Shown piece by piece: positions 7,803 to 15,632 of a DNA stretch of 64,000 nt. Below the pieces are notes generated by a model, which was not told where the DNA came from, did no database searches, and saw only the letters and a program-made list of their open reading frames with translations. Origin of the DNA: Bacillus pseudomycoides (lineage in GTDB: Bacteria; Bacillota; Bacilli; Bacillales; Bacillaceae_G); NCBI RefSeq assembly GCF_022811845.1, contig NZ_CP064266.1, positions 4,836,001-4,900,000 of the forward strand, written 5' to 3'. Numbering within the stretch: position 1 is the first letter of the stretch; the number at the start of each line of letters is the position of its first letter. The position numbers were made by a program, and so were the translations under genes.

Positions 7803-7837
7803 AAAAAAACCCTCAACACGTTATGTGTCAAGGGTTT
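7803..7837 (-). terminator. Terminator of glnA
   Basis: A 13-base stem (7807-7819 with 7825-7837, two G-U pairs) is followed on the minus strand by seven T residues, eight bases after the glnA stop codon. Confidence 0.9.
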
Positions 7838-7844
7838 GAGCCTC

Positions 7845-9179
7845 TTAGTAAAGAGACATATATTGATCGCGTTCCCATTGGTGAACTTGCGTGCGGAACA
7901 TATCCCACTCAATTTCTTTCGCTTCGATGAAGTGCTCAAGTAAATGTTCACCTAATGCACCACATACAACTTCGTTAGATTGTAGTGTAACTAACGCTTG
8001 TGCTAATGTTGCTGGTAAGTCAACGATACCTGCTTCTTCACGTTCTTCTTTAGTCATTACATAAATGTTACGATCCACTGCAGCTGGCGGAGTTAATTTA
8101 TTTTTAATTCCGTCAAGACCTGCTGCTAATAATGTTGCCATTACTAAATATGGGTTTGCAGCTGGGTCAACACTACGTACTTCTACACGTGTACTTATAC
8201 CGCGAGATGCTGGAATACGCACTAATGGACTACGGTTTTGTGCAGACCATGCTACGTAACAAGGCGCTTCATATCCAGGTACTAAACGTTTGTAAGAGTT
8301 TACAGTTGGGTTAGCTACTGCTGTAAATGCTGGGGCATGTTTTAAAATACCTGCGATAAAGTGACGCGCATCATCACTTAATTGTAATTCACCATTTTGA
8401 TCGTAGAATACGTTTTCTCCATTTTTGAATAGAGATAAGTTACAGTGCATACCAGAACCGTTCACTCCGAATAATGGTTTCGGCATAAATGTTGCGTGTA
8501 AACCGTGTTTACGAGCGATTGTTTTTACAACAAGTTTGAATGTTTGAATGTCATCACATGAACGAAGTGCATTCGCATATTTAAAATCAATTTCGTGCTG
8601 TCCTGGTGCAACTTCATGGTGAGATGCTTCAATTTCAAAACCCATTTCTTCAAGTTCAAGAACGATATCACGACGACAGTTTTCCCCTAGATCCATCGGC
8701 GCAAGGTCGAAGTATCCACCGTTATCGTTTAGTTCTAATGTTGGATTTCCTTTTTCATCAACTTTGAATAAGAAGAACTCCGGTTCCGGTCCAAGGTTGA
8801 ATTCTGTAAATCCTAGTGCTTCCATTTCTTTTAACATACGTTTTAAATTGTTACGTGGGTCACCTTCAAATGGAGTGCCATCAGCATTGTAGATATCGCA
8901 GATTAAACGAGCTACTTTACCTTTTTCAGCAGTCCAAGGGAATACTACCCAAGTATCTAAGTCTGGATATAAGTACATGTCAGACTCTTCAATACGAACA
9001 AATCCTTCAATTGAAGATCCATCAAACATCATTTTGTTATCTAGAGCTTTTGTTAACTGACTAACTGGAATCTCTACGTTTTTAATAATCCCTAAAAGAT
9101 CCGTAAATTGTAGACGGATATATTTTACATTCTCTTCTTTCGCTAAACGAAAAATATCTTCTTTTGTGTACTTTGCCAT
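7845..9179 (-). CDS. glnA: Glutamine synthetase type I
   Basis: This 444-residue enzyme makes glutamine from glutamate, ammonia and ATP. The start is placed at 9179 (MAKYTKEDIF) with AAGGAGG nine bases upstream, giving the same length as the B. subtilis enzyme. Typical motifs are MMFDGSSIEGF, the metal ligands in GPEPEFFLFK and HHEVAPGQHEIDFK, and NGSGMHCNLSLF. It lies 48 bases downstream of glnR in a dicistron controlled by GlnR. In Bacillus the feedback-inhibited enzyme also modulates TnrA/GlnR activity. Confidence 0.98.
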   Translation of the reverse strand: MAKYTKEDIFRLAKEENVKYIRLQFTDLLGIIKNVEIPVSQLTKALDNKMMFDGSSIEGFVRIEESDMYLYPDLDTWVVFPWTAEKGKVARLICDIYNADGTPFEGDPRNNLKRMLKEMEALGFTEFNLGPEPEFFLFKVDEKGNPTLELNDNGGYFDLAPMDLGENCRRDIVLELEEMGFEIEASHHEVAPGQHEIDFKYANALRSCDDIQTFKLVVKTIARKHGLHATFMPKPLFGVNGSGMHCNLSLFKNGENVFYDQNGELQLSDDARHFIAGILKHAPAFTAVANPTVNSYKRLVPGYEAPCYVAWSAQNRSPLVRIPASRGISTRVEVRSVDPAANPYLVMATLLAAGLDGIKNKLTPPAAVDRNIYVMTKEEREEAGIVDLPATLAQALVTLQSNEVVCGALGEHLLEHFIEAKEIEWDMFRTQVHQWERDQYMSLY

Positions 9180-9227
9180 TATATATTCCTCCTTAGTCCC
9201 TCTAAACACCTTCAGAATCAGTAATCT

Positions 9228-9617
9228 TTAGTGAAAAAACCTTGAAATATCACCTTGCCGTAATGAAGTTCGATTGAATCTACCTGTATGTTGCAATTCA
9301 TCTCGAAGAATTTTACGAAGCTCGGATTTTGAAATTTCTTTCGTTTCTTCTTTTACTTTCACTGCTTCTGTTTGATTTTCTTTCATTTGTAACACTTGTT
9401 TAATACCAGCCATATTTAAGCCTTGATCTAACAAATCTTTAATTTCTAACAATTTATCTACATCATTAAATGAAAACAATCTACGATTTCCCTTTGTACG
9501 GGTTGGGAAAATTAAATTGTGCTCTTCATAGTAGCGAATTTGACGAGCAGATAATTGTGTTAAATCCATTACAATACCAATAGGAAACAGCGGGGCAGAA
9601 CGTCTATCTTCTTTCAT
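9228..9617 (-). CDS. glnR: MerR-family nitrogen regulator GlnR
   Basis: A 129-residue repressor with an N-terminal winged helix (PIGIVMDLTQLSARQIRYYEE, about 12-32; NRRLFSFNDV). A C-terminal tail (about 80-129) senses feedback-inhibited glutamine synthetase. GGAGG lies ten bases before the ATG. It is cotranscribed with glnA and autoregulated through the boxes just upstream. Confidence 0.97.
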   Translation of the reverse strand: MKEDRRSAPLFPIGIVMDLTQLSARQIRYYEEHNLIFPTRTKGNRRLFSFNDVDKLLEIKDLLDQGLNMAGIKQVLQMKENQTEAVKVKEETKEISKSELRKILRDELQHTGRFNRTSLRQGDISRFFH

Positions 9618-9651
9618 TGTTTCAGTTCCTCCTTCGCCTTAACTGTTTCTC

Positions 9652-9701
9652 ATTTTATATCATGTTATGTTTGATGTCAACAGATGTTAGCTTTTCTAAC
9701 A
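9652..9701 (-). promoter_or_regulatory. glnRA promoter with two GlnR boxes
   Basis: A perfect TGTNA-N7-TNACA palindrome is at 9685-9701 (TGTTAGCTTTTCTAACA on the plus strand). A second copy with one mismatch is at 9663-9679 and overlaps the -35. Reading the minus strand, -35 is TTGACA (9675-9680) and -10 is TAAAAT (9652-9657) at 17-base spacing. This two-operator arrangement matches the B. subtilis glnRA promoter. Confidence 0.9.
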
Positions 9702-9761
9702 TGATTTTTTTATGAATTTTTTCATTCTTTTTTAAAATGGCATAAATACCTTCTTCTATAT

Positions 9762-9788
9762 AAAAAAGCTGCCGAAATCGACAGCTTT
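9762..9788 (-). terminator. Terminator downstream of the PLP-enzyme gene
   Basis: A ten-base stem (9765-9774 with 9779-9788, one G-U pair) with an ATTT loop on the minus strand, followed by six T residues. Confidence 0.9.
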
Positions 9789-9791
9789 CCC

Positions 9792-11063
9792 TTACGAAAT
9801 TGTTAATAGATTTTTTTCAATTAACGCATCGATCGCAGAACAAATCGCAATCTTCACGTGAGAATAAGTTAATCCACCTTGCACATAGGCAACATACGGA
9901 GGACGAATTGGACCATCTGCTGATAGCTCAATACTTGCACCTTGAATAAACGTACCTGCAGCCATAATGACATCATCTTCATAACCTGGCATATAGCTTG
10001 GATACGGTGTAAAGTGAGAATTAATTGGAGATGCGTATTGAATTGCTTGGCAAAATGCAATCATACGCTCTTTGTCATCAAATTGAACAGACTGAATTAA
10101 ATCTGTTCTTGCAGCATTCCAAGTTGGTGATGTATTCATTCCTAACTTTTCTAAAAATGCAGCTGTAAAGACCGCACCTTTTAACGCTTGACCAGCAACA
10201 TGAGGAGCTAAGAAGAAACCTTGATACATTTCTTGTAAGCTATATAAAGACGCCCCCGCTTCCGCTCCAATACCTGGAGACGTTAAACGATACGCACAAG
10301 CTTCTACATACCGCTCTTTCCCAACAATGTAACCACCTGTTTTTACAATTCCACCACCTGGGTTTTTAATTAGAGACCCTGCCATTAAATCTGCCCCGAC
10401 ATGGCACGGTTCGAACTCCTCAACAAACTCTCCGTAGCAGTTATCTACAAATACAACAACATCTGATTTAATCTCTTTTACAAAAGAAATCATCTCTTTA
10501 ATTTCTGCAATTGTAAATGACGGACGAGTCGCATACCCTTTCGAACGCTGAATACCAATCATTTTCGTATTTTCCTGAATAGCTGCTTCTACAGCTTTAA
10601 AGTCAACGCGTCCTTCCGCCGTTAACGGTACAGCATTATAACCAATGTTATATTCCTTAAAAGAACCAACACCTTTGCCGCGCACACCAACAATCTCTTC
10701 TAACGTGTCATATGGCTTCCCTGTTATATATAATAATTCGTCACCAGGGCGCAAAATACCAAATAAAGCTGTTGAAATCGCATGTGTACCTGAAATAATT
10801 TGCGGACGAACAAGCCCTGCTTCCGCTCCAAATACATCAGCATACACTCTTTCTAATGTGTCACGACCGATGTCATCATAGCCATAGCCTGTCGTTGGGA
10901 TAAAGTGTGAATCACTAATTTTATGTTTACGAAAACTTTCTAATACGCGGAATTGATTACTTTCAATTACTGTATCAATACGTTTATGTACACTGGTAAT
11001 TTGTTCTTCTACTTCTTTTACAATAGGAGCGATTCTTTCTCCATTTTTCAAACGATCAAACAT
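9792..11063 (-). CDS. PLP-dependent methionine gamma-lyase-like protein (YnbB family)
   Basis: A 423-residue fold-type I PLP enzyme of the family often labelled aluminium resistance protein. The cofactor lysine lies in GSLIKNPGGG (about residue 234), with the PLP-binding Asp in VFVDNCYGEF. Its ATG overlaps the hflX stop by eight bases, so the two are coupled, as in B. subtilis where ynbB follows ynbA (hflX). The reaction has not been settled for this family; carbon-sulfur lyase chemistry is inferred from relatives. Confidence 0.85.
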   Translation of the reverse strand: MFDRLKNGERIAPIVKEVEEQITSVHKRIDTVIESNQFRVLESFRKHKISDSHFIPTTGYGYDDIGRDTLERVYADVFGAEAGLVRPQIISGTHAISTALFGILRPGDELLYITGKPYDTLEEIVGVRGKGVGSFKEYNIGYNAVPLTAEGRVDFKAVEAAIQENTKMIGIQRSKGYATRPSFTIAEIKEMISFVKEIKSDVVVFVDNCYGEFVEEFEPCHVGADLMAGSLIKNPGGGIVKTGGYIVGKERYVEACAYRLTSPGIGAEAGASLYSLQEMYQGFFLAPHVAGQALKGAVFTAAFLEKLGMNTSPTWNAARTDLIQSVQFDDKERMIAFCQAIQYASPINSHFTPYPSYMPGYEDDVIMAAGTFIQGASIELSADGPIRPPYVAYVQGGLTYSHVKIAICSAIDALIEKNLLTIS

Positions 11064-12333
11064 TTTTATTCTCTTCTCCTTTTTCCACTAAAAATCTCTT
11101 TAACTGTCCATTCAGCGGTGAATGAGCAAATATATAACCTGTACACTCATACAAGAATCCATCTTCTTTAAATTCCATCCCAGTTAATACCGTTTCTGTT
11201 TTTAAAAGCGTTAATAATCTACCTTCACTCGGAGGAATCATAGCCTTATACGATTCCATCTCTTCCATCATCCTCGTTTCTACCGATTCTTTCAAGCTTA
11301 ATAAATCTGTTTCTTCAAAAGCACTTGTCATAAGAAAATCATTTTTTGGAAACGGAATAAAATTCTGATGTAATCTATCCTTCTTATTATAAACCGTAAT
11401 AATTGGAATGTGGTCAATTTCAAGGTCTTGTAGTAATTTTTTCACCGTCTGTTCGTGGCCTACATAATTTGGATCTGCAGAATCAACAACATGTAAAATT
11501 ACATCCGCTCCCCCCGCTTCTTCCAGTGTAGAGCGAAACGCAGCAACCAATGACGTTGGTAAATCTTGAATAAACCCTACCGTATCAGTTAATAGTACCG
11601 TATACCCACACGGCAATTGCATTTTTCTTGTTGTTGGATCTAACGTCGCAAACAGCAAATTTTCTTCAAATGTATCTGCTTCTGTTAATCTGTTAAATAA
11701 CGTCGATTTCCCAGCATTTGTATACCCAATTAACGAAACTTGAAATACTTGATTAGCCTTTCGGCGCTCACGATATCTTTTCCGGTGCTCCACAACAATC
11801 GCTAGCTGCTTCTTAATTTCATCAATACGAGAGCGAATGTGACGACGATCTGTCTCTAGCTTCGTTTCACCAGGACCTCTCGTACCAATCCCGCCTCCAA
11901 GACGTGATAGCGCTAGCCCTTGCCCCATAAGACGCGGCATCGTGTATTGTAGCTGAGCTAATTCCACTTGAAGCTTACCTTCTCTTGATTTCGCACGCTG
12001 AGCAAAAATATCCAATATTAGTTGCGTTCGATCGATTACTCTCGCATCTAACATAGCTGATAAATTACGAATTTGGCTTGGTGTTAATTCATTATTAAAT
12101 ATAATAACAGCCGGTTCTAGTTCTTCCGTCAGCGCTGCAAGTTCTTCTAATTTTCCCTTACCTATATAAGTAGCGGGATGAAATTTCGGACGTTTTTGCG
12201 TTGTAGATACCAAAACTTCTGCACGTGCCGTCTTCGCTAGCGATGCGAGTTCTTTCATGGAATGCATAAACCGTTCATCATCATCTTGCGGCAATTGACA
12301 GCCAACTAATATGACTTTTTCTTTTTCTTCCAT
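11056..12333 (-). CDS. hflX: Ribosome-associated GTPase HflX
   Basis: A 425-residue GTPase that binds the 50S subunit and splits stalled ribosomes. The N-terminal HflX domain and glycine-rich linker (GGGIGTRGPGE) precede the G domain with G1 GYTNAGKST, G3 DTVGF and G4 NKKD. I use the ATG at 12333; a TTG three bases upstream is an alternative because GGGTGAG sits nine bases before it. It is the first gene of the hflX-ynbB pair. Confidence 0.95.
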   Translation of the reverse strand: MEEKEKVILVGCQLPQDDDERFMHSMKELASLAKTARAEVLVSTTQKRPKFHPATYIGKGKLEELAALTEELEPAVIIFNNELTPSQIRNLSAMLDARVIDRTQLILDIFAQRAKSREGKLQVELAQLQYTMPRLMGQGLALSRLGGGIGTRGPGETKLETDRRHIRSRIDEIKKQLAIVVEHRKRYRERRKANQVFQVSLIGYTNAGKSTLFNRLTEADTFEENLLFATLDPTTRKMQLPCGYTVLLTDTVGFIQDLPTSLVAAFRSTLEEAGGADVILHVVDSADPNYVGHEQTVKKLLQDLEIDHIPIITVYNKKDRLHQNFIPFPKNDFLMTSAFEETDLLSLKESVETRMMEEMESYKAMIPPSEGRLLTLLKTETVLTGMEFKEDGFLYECTGYIFAHSPLNGQLKRFLVEKGEENKNV

Positions 12334-12425
12334 CAAATATGTTCACTCACCCTTTTCGAAAATTAAACCTTCTAATATAATAGCAGAGGAAGCACATTTC
12401 ATCTAGTTAGCGGGGGAGAAAATTC

Positions 12426-13049
12426 ATGGCATGGGAGATTTTTAGCATCATCGGTACAATTGCCTTCGCACTCAGCGGAGCTATTGTCGCAATGGAAGAA
12501 GATTACGATATTTTCGGGGTATATATTTTAGGGATGGCAACTGCCTTTGGAGGGGGTGCCCTTCGTAATTTATTAATCGGTTATCCAATCGGCGCTTTTT
12601 GGCAACAAGACATGTTATTTCAAATTGCACTTTTATCAATGACGATTATCTTTCTATTTCCAAATAAATTAATTAAACATTGGAAAAGATGGGAAAATAT
12701 TACAGATGCTATTGGCTTATCAGCATTCGCTGTACAAGGAGCACTTTATGCACAAAAGCTAAATTTACCTATTAGCGCTACAATTGTTGCAGCTGTTTTA
12801 ACAGGGATTGGCGGTGGTATCATTCGTGATTTACTAGCACGCCGCAAACCTCTCGTCCTTCGCGCAGAAGTATATGCATTTTGGACGATTTTAGCAGGAT
12901 TTTTAATTGGTGCCAAGATTATTGTCAGTGACTGGGCTCTATACACTTTATTTATTTTTATTGTTTGCTTCCGCATGATTTCCATTCATTACAAATGGCA
13001 TTTACCGCACAGACGCTTAGAGAATAAAGAGCGTTCCTTGCATAAATAG
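12426..13049 (+). CDS. TRIC/UPF0126-family membrane protein
   Basis: A 207-residue integral membrane protein with about seven hydrophobic segments arranged as two repeats, each with a glycine-rich stretch (AFGGGALRNL and GIGGGIIRDLL). These are the hallmark of prokaryotic TRIC cation channels. It is expected to be a homotrimeric monovalent cation channel. A GGGGGAG ribosome site precedes the ATG and a strong terminator follows the stop. It is divergent from hflX. Confidence 0.85.
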   Translation: MAWEIFSIIGTIAFALSGAIVAMEEDYDIFGVYILGMATAFGGGALRNLLIGYPIGAFWQQDMLFQIALLSMTIIFLFPNKLIKHWKRWENITDAIGLSAFAVQGALYAQKLNLPISATIVAAVLTGIGGGIIRDLLARRKPLVLRAEVYAFWTILAGFLIGAKIIVSDWALYTLFIFIVCFRMISIHYKWHLPHRRLENKERSLHK

Positions 13050-13057
13050 TAAATTCA

Positions 13058-13090
13058 CCTCTTTACATGACGTAAAGAGGTTTTTCTTTT
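13058..13090 (+). terminator. Terminator of the TRIC-type gene
   Basis: CCTCTTTAC (13058-13066) and GTAAAGAGG (13072-13080) form a perfect nine-base stem followed by TTTTTCTTTT. Confidence 0.95.
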
Positions 13091-13147
13091 CCAACGTTTT
13101 TTTCTGTTCAGAGTGTCCATACTAAACTTTAAAGCGAGGTGAACATA

Positions 13148-13285
13148 ATGACAAACCACGTAAACAAAGGCGCTCAAAAAAGCTCAGTCAACCAAATTAG
13201 CTTCGATCCAAAATCCGCCCATGAAAAAAGCAAAAAGATGGAGCGATACCATAGGGCATATCAACAAAAAGCCAAAGAAGAATAG
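13148..13285 (+). CDS. Small basic, probably spore-associated protein (45 residues)
   Basis: It begins MTNHVNKGAQKSS with GAGGTG upstream and ends with TAG at 13283-13285. It is hydrophilic and rich in Lys, Ser and Gln, like minor small acid-soluble spore proteins. A CATACTA sequence at 13118-13124 resembles a sigma-F/G -10, though no -35 is clear. It is 12 bases from an SspL-like gene. I cannot name the family. Confidence 0.55.
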   Translation: MTNHVNKGAQKSSVNQISFDPKSAHEKSKKMERYHRAYQQKAKEE

Positions 13286-13297
13286 AGGTGATAAAGA

Positions 13298-13432
13298 ATG
13301 GCAAAAGGAAATAACAATCGCAATCGCGGACAAAGTAGTAGCGTTAACCCACAAGGACTTGCATCAGATGTAGCTGATACAAGTCCAAAAAGCAAATTAG
13401 AACAACGAGCAAAAACAAAAAATACAAAATAA
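13298..13432 (+). CDS. Small acid-soluble spore protein, SspL-like (44 residues)
   Basis: It starts MAKGNNNRNRGQS with GAGGTG eight bases before the ATG and ends with TAA at 13430-13432. The second half (VNPQGLASDVADTSPKSKLEQRAKTKNTK, residues 16-44) matches the pattern of B. subtilis SspL (TPQGDLEGN ... KTELEERAKKSNTK). It is probably made in the forespore. It forms a unit with the preceding 45-residue gene. Confidence 0.7.
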   Translation: MAKGNNNRNRGQSSSVNPQGLASDVADTSPKSKLEQRAKTKNTK

Positions 13433-13468
13433 AACATGATGCATCACGTTTCTCTCCATATAAAGTAA

Positions 13469-13492
13469 ACGCACAGTTTATGAACTGTGCGT
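13469..13492. terminator. Shared terminator between the spore-protein pair and spoVK
   Basis: ACGCACAGTT (13469-13478) pairs perfectly with AACTGTGCGT (13483-13492) around a four-base loop. The stem overlaps the spoVK stop codon. T-rich sequence follows on both strands, so it can serve the convergent genes. Confidence 0.75.
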
Positions 13493-14434
13493 CTCTTCTT
13501 CAAGCGTCAAATCACTACTTGATATCCCAATTAAATCATACTTATCGTATGCATCCTCTTGTAATAAGCGCATCGCCTGTGTACGAATGGATTTCTCAAC
13601 AATATTCCGGACATAGCGTCCATTACTAAAGGATGTAATTTGTGATGAATATTTCACCGCATGTAAATGATCACGGAATTTCCACTCCGCCTCTTTTGAT
13701 AACTGATATTCTCGTTCATCATACATTCTCTTGCCAATTTCGAGCAACTGATTCACTGTATAATCCGCAAACTCAATAATAAACGGAAAGCGCGATTGTA
13801 AACCTGGATTTAAAGAAAGAAAATGATTCATCTCTCTTGAATATCCCGCTAAAATTAAAACAAATCCATGTTGCTTATCTTCCATATGTTTGACAAGCGT
13901 ATCAATCGCTTCTTTTCCAAAATCTTTCTCCCCACCACGCGCTAGTGAATACGCTTCATCAATGAACAATATTCCACCCATAGCTTTTTTAATTAAATCT
14001 CTTGTTTTTTGCGCTGTATGCCCAATATATTCTCCCACAAGATCCGCGCGTTCCGCTTCGACTAAATGCCCTTTTGATAATATGTTCATCTCAAATAATA
14101 ATTTTCCAATCATTCTTGCAACAGTTGTTTTCCCCGTTCCCGGATTTCCTTTAAATAACATATGAAGCACTTGTTTTTCTGACTTTAAGCCGATTTCTTG
14201 CCTTTTCTTATTTACATAAATCCATGCATAAATTTCTTTTATTATCTTTTTTATATCTTCCATTCCAACAAGTTTACCCATCTCTTCTTCAATTCGCTGC
14301 AGCATCTCATGCTTCGTAGACGTTTCATTTGAAATTACCGATTTATTTTCTGAAGCGGGTACTGAAATTTTTTTTCGGTGATTTAACACAATATTAATTT
14401 GATTATTATTTTTCTTTCGCATCGATTGTTCCAA
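13478..14434 (-). CDS. spoVK: Stage V sporulation protein K, AAA ATPase
   Basis: A mother-cell AAA+ ATPase of the CbbX type needed for spore maturation. Motifs are Walker A GNPGTGKTT, Walker B GGILFIDEAY, sensor NPGLQSRFPF and GRYVRN arginine finger. The start is set at TTG 14434 (LEQSMRKKNNN, 318 residues) because GAGGTGA lies six bases upstream and the length then matches B. subtilis SpoVK (322). The longer in-frame extension has no ribosome site. Confidence 0.93.
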   Translation of the reverse strand: MEQSMRKKNNNQINIVLNHRKKISVPASENKSVISNETSTKHEMLQRIEEEMGKLVGMEDIKKIIKEIYAWIYVNKKRQEIGLKSEKQVLHMLFKGNPGTGKTTVARMIGKLLFEMNILSKGHLVEAERADLVGEYIGHTAQKTRDLIKKAMGGILFIDEAYSLARGGEKDFGKEAIDTLVKHMEDKQHGFVLILAGYSREMNHFLSLNPGLQSRFPFIIEFADYTVNQLLEIGKRMYDEREYQLSKEAEWKFRDHLHAVKYSSQITSFSNGRYVRNIVEKSIRTQAMRLLQEDAYDKYDLIGISSSDLTLEEETHSS

Positions 14435-14552
14435 ACAATCACCTCTTTTTATCAACTCACCAAATAGTATTATTAATATTTCCACTTCCCTTATAAATAA
14501 CTATTTTCAGAAAAATTTGCTATAATGTAAGAAAAAACAGGGTGGTGGGAAT

Positions 14553-15515
14553 ATGGAAACAAAGGAACTCCATGATACGGTACAAGCCTTTTCTGCCTTT
14601 TTATTAAATCAAGGACGAAAACCTTCAACCATTAAACGTTACGTCTACGATATTGAAGATTTCGGGCATTGGTTAGAAAAAAACAAAAAACTTTCCTCTA
14701 GTAATATATGGGGTACACTTTGTACAAAAGACTACGAAGATTATTTTTCCGATTTAAAAAAGAATCGACATTACTCCGAAAAAACGATGCACCGTGTATT
14801 TATTGTTTTAAATAGACTATATCAGTTTTTAAATCTCCCAAACCCATTAAAGGACATGGAACTCGTTATCCAACCTAATCGTGCGTTACGTGATGAAGAT
14901 TTCATTTCAAAAGATGACGAAAAACGCTTAAAACATACTCTAACCTCATTAGAGGGATTATCGGAGAAACAACGCCCTGTCCGCCCATTACTAATGGATC
15001 GTAATATTTCTATTGTTAATTTACTCATCGATTACGGCTTATCCCTACAAGAACTTGTATCATTAAATATGCATCACGTTCATTTTGAAACGAATACAAT
15101 TTTCATCCCAGCAGTAGCAGGTGTAGAAAGAACCATTAAATTGACTGCCGAAGACAAAAAGCAACTATATAATTATTATAAAACAATCCCTGAGCCAGTT
15201 CGCCCCAAATACCATAGTGATGACCCACTGTTTGTAGCATTCGATTTTAATCGTAATACATATCGGTGGGTGTACGAAAATGATGCTCCAAAAGCACTAA
15301 CAGAAATAGCGGTCCAAAAAATGATTCGCCTTGAAGTAGCCCGTGCAAATTTACGGAAAGGAATTTCCGGTCAACACTTTCGAAACACCTTTATTTTACG
15401 GTTAATCGAACAAAACACTCCAGAGCAAGAAATCATGAAACGGGTCGGTTTTAAATCAAAAATTTCATTAAAAAGGTATTATCAATATGCAAAACAAAAA
15501 GAAAACGCCTCATAA
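14553..15515 (+). CDS. Tyrosine-recombinase-like protein with degenerate active site
   Basis: A 320-residue protein with a SAM-like N-terminal domain (residues about 8-90) and a XerC/D-like catalytic domain. Compared with XerC, Arg I is Ser (YGLSLQEL instead of TGMRVSEL). The His-x-x-Arg-His box reads QHFRNT, so both His are lost. The later His of LGH is Phe (VGFKS). The second Arg and the tyrosine (LKRYY) remain. It may bind DNA without normal recombination. An extended -10 (TGC-TATAAT, ending at 14526) lies upstream, and the gene precedes the collagen-like gene. Confidence 0.8.
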   Translation: METKELHDTVQAFSAFLLNQGRKPSTIKRYVYDIEDFGHWLEKNKKLSSSNIWGTLCTKDYEDYFSDLKKNRHYSEKTMHRVFIVLNRLYQFLNLPNPLKDMELVIQPNRALRDEDFISKDDEKRLKHTLTSLEGLSEKQRPVRPLLMDRNISIVNLLIDYGLSLQELVSLNMHHVHFETNTIFIPAVAGVERTIKLTAEDKKQLYNYYKTIPEPVRPKYHSDDPLFVAFDFNRNTYRWVYENDAPKALTEIAVQKMIRLEVARANLRKGISGQHFRNTFILRLIEQNTPEQEIMKRVGFKSKISLKRYYQYAKQKENAS

Positions 15516-15533
15516 AATAGGCGTTTTTGCTAT
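15502..15533 (+). terminator. Terminator of the recombinase-like gene
   Basis: AAAACGCCT (15502-15510) and AGGCGTTTT (15519-15527) form a stem that overlaps the stop codon, followed by T-rich sequence. Confidence 0.85.
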
Positions 15534-15632
15534 TTTTTATATAAACTGCCCGTTTCCCTATTCCATTTTACATTTAACTTGCATCTACTATGGATAGGTT
15601 TTTAACCAACTTCATTAGAAAGGAGCATTTCA

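Noticed and set aside
8065..9064. Plus-strand frames inside glnA
   Set aside because: glnA is certain and these antisense frames lack ribosome sites and family features.
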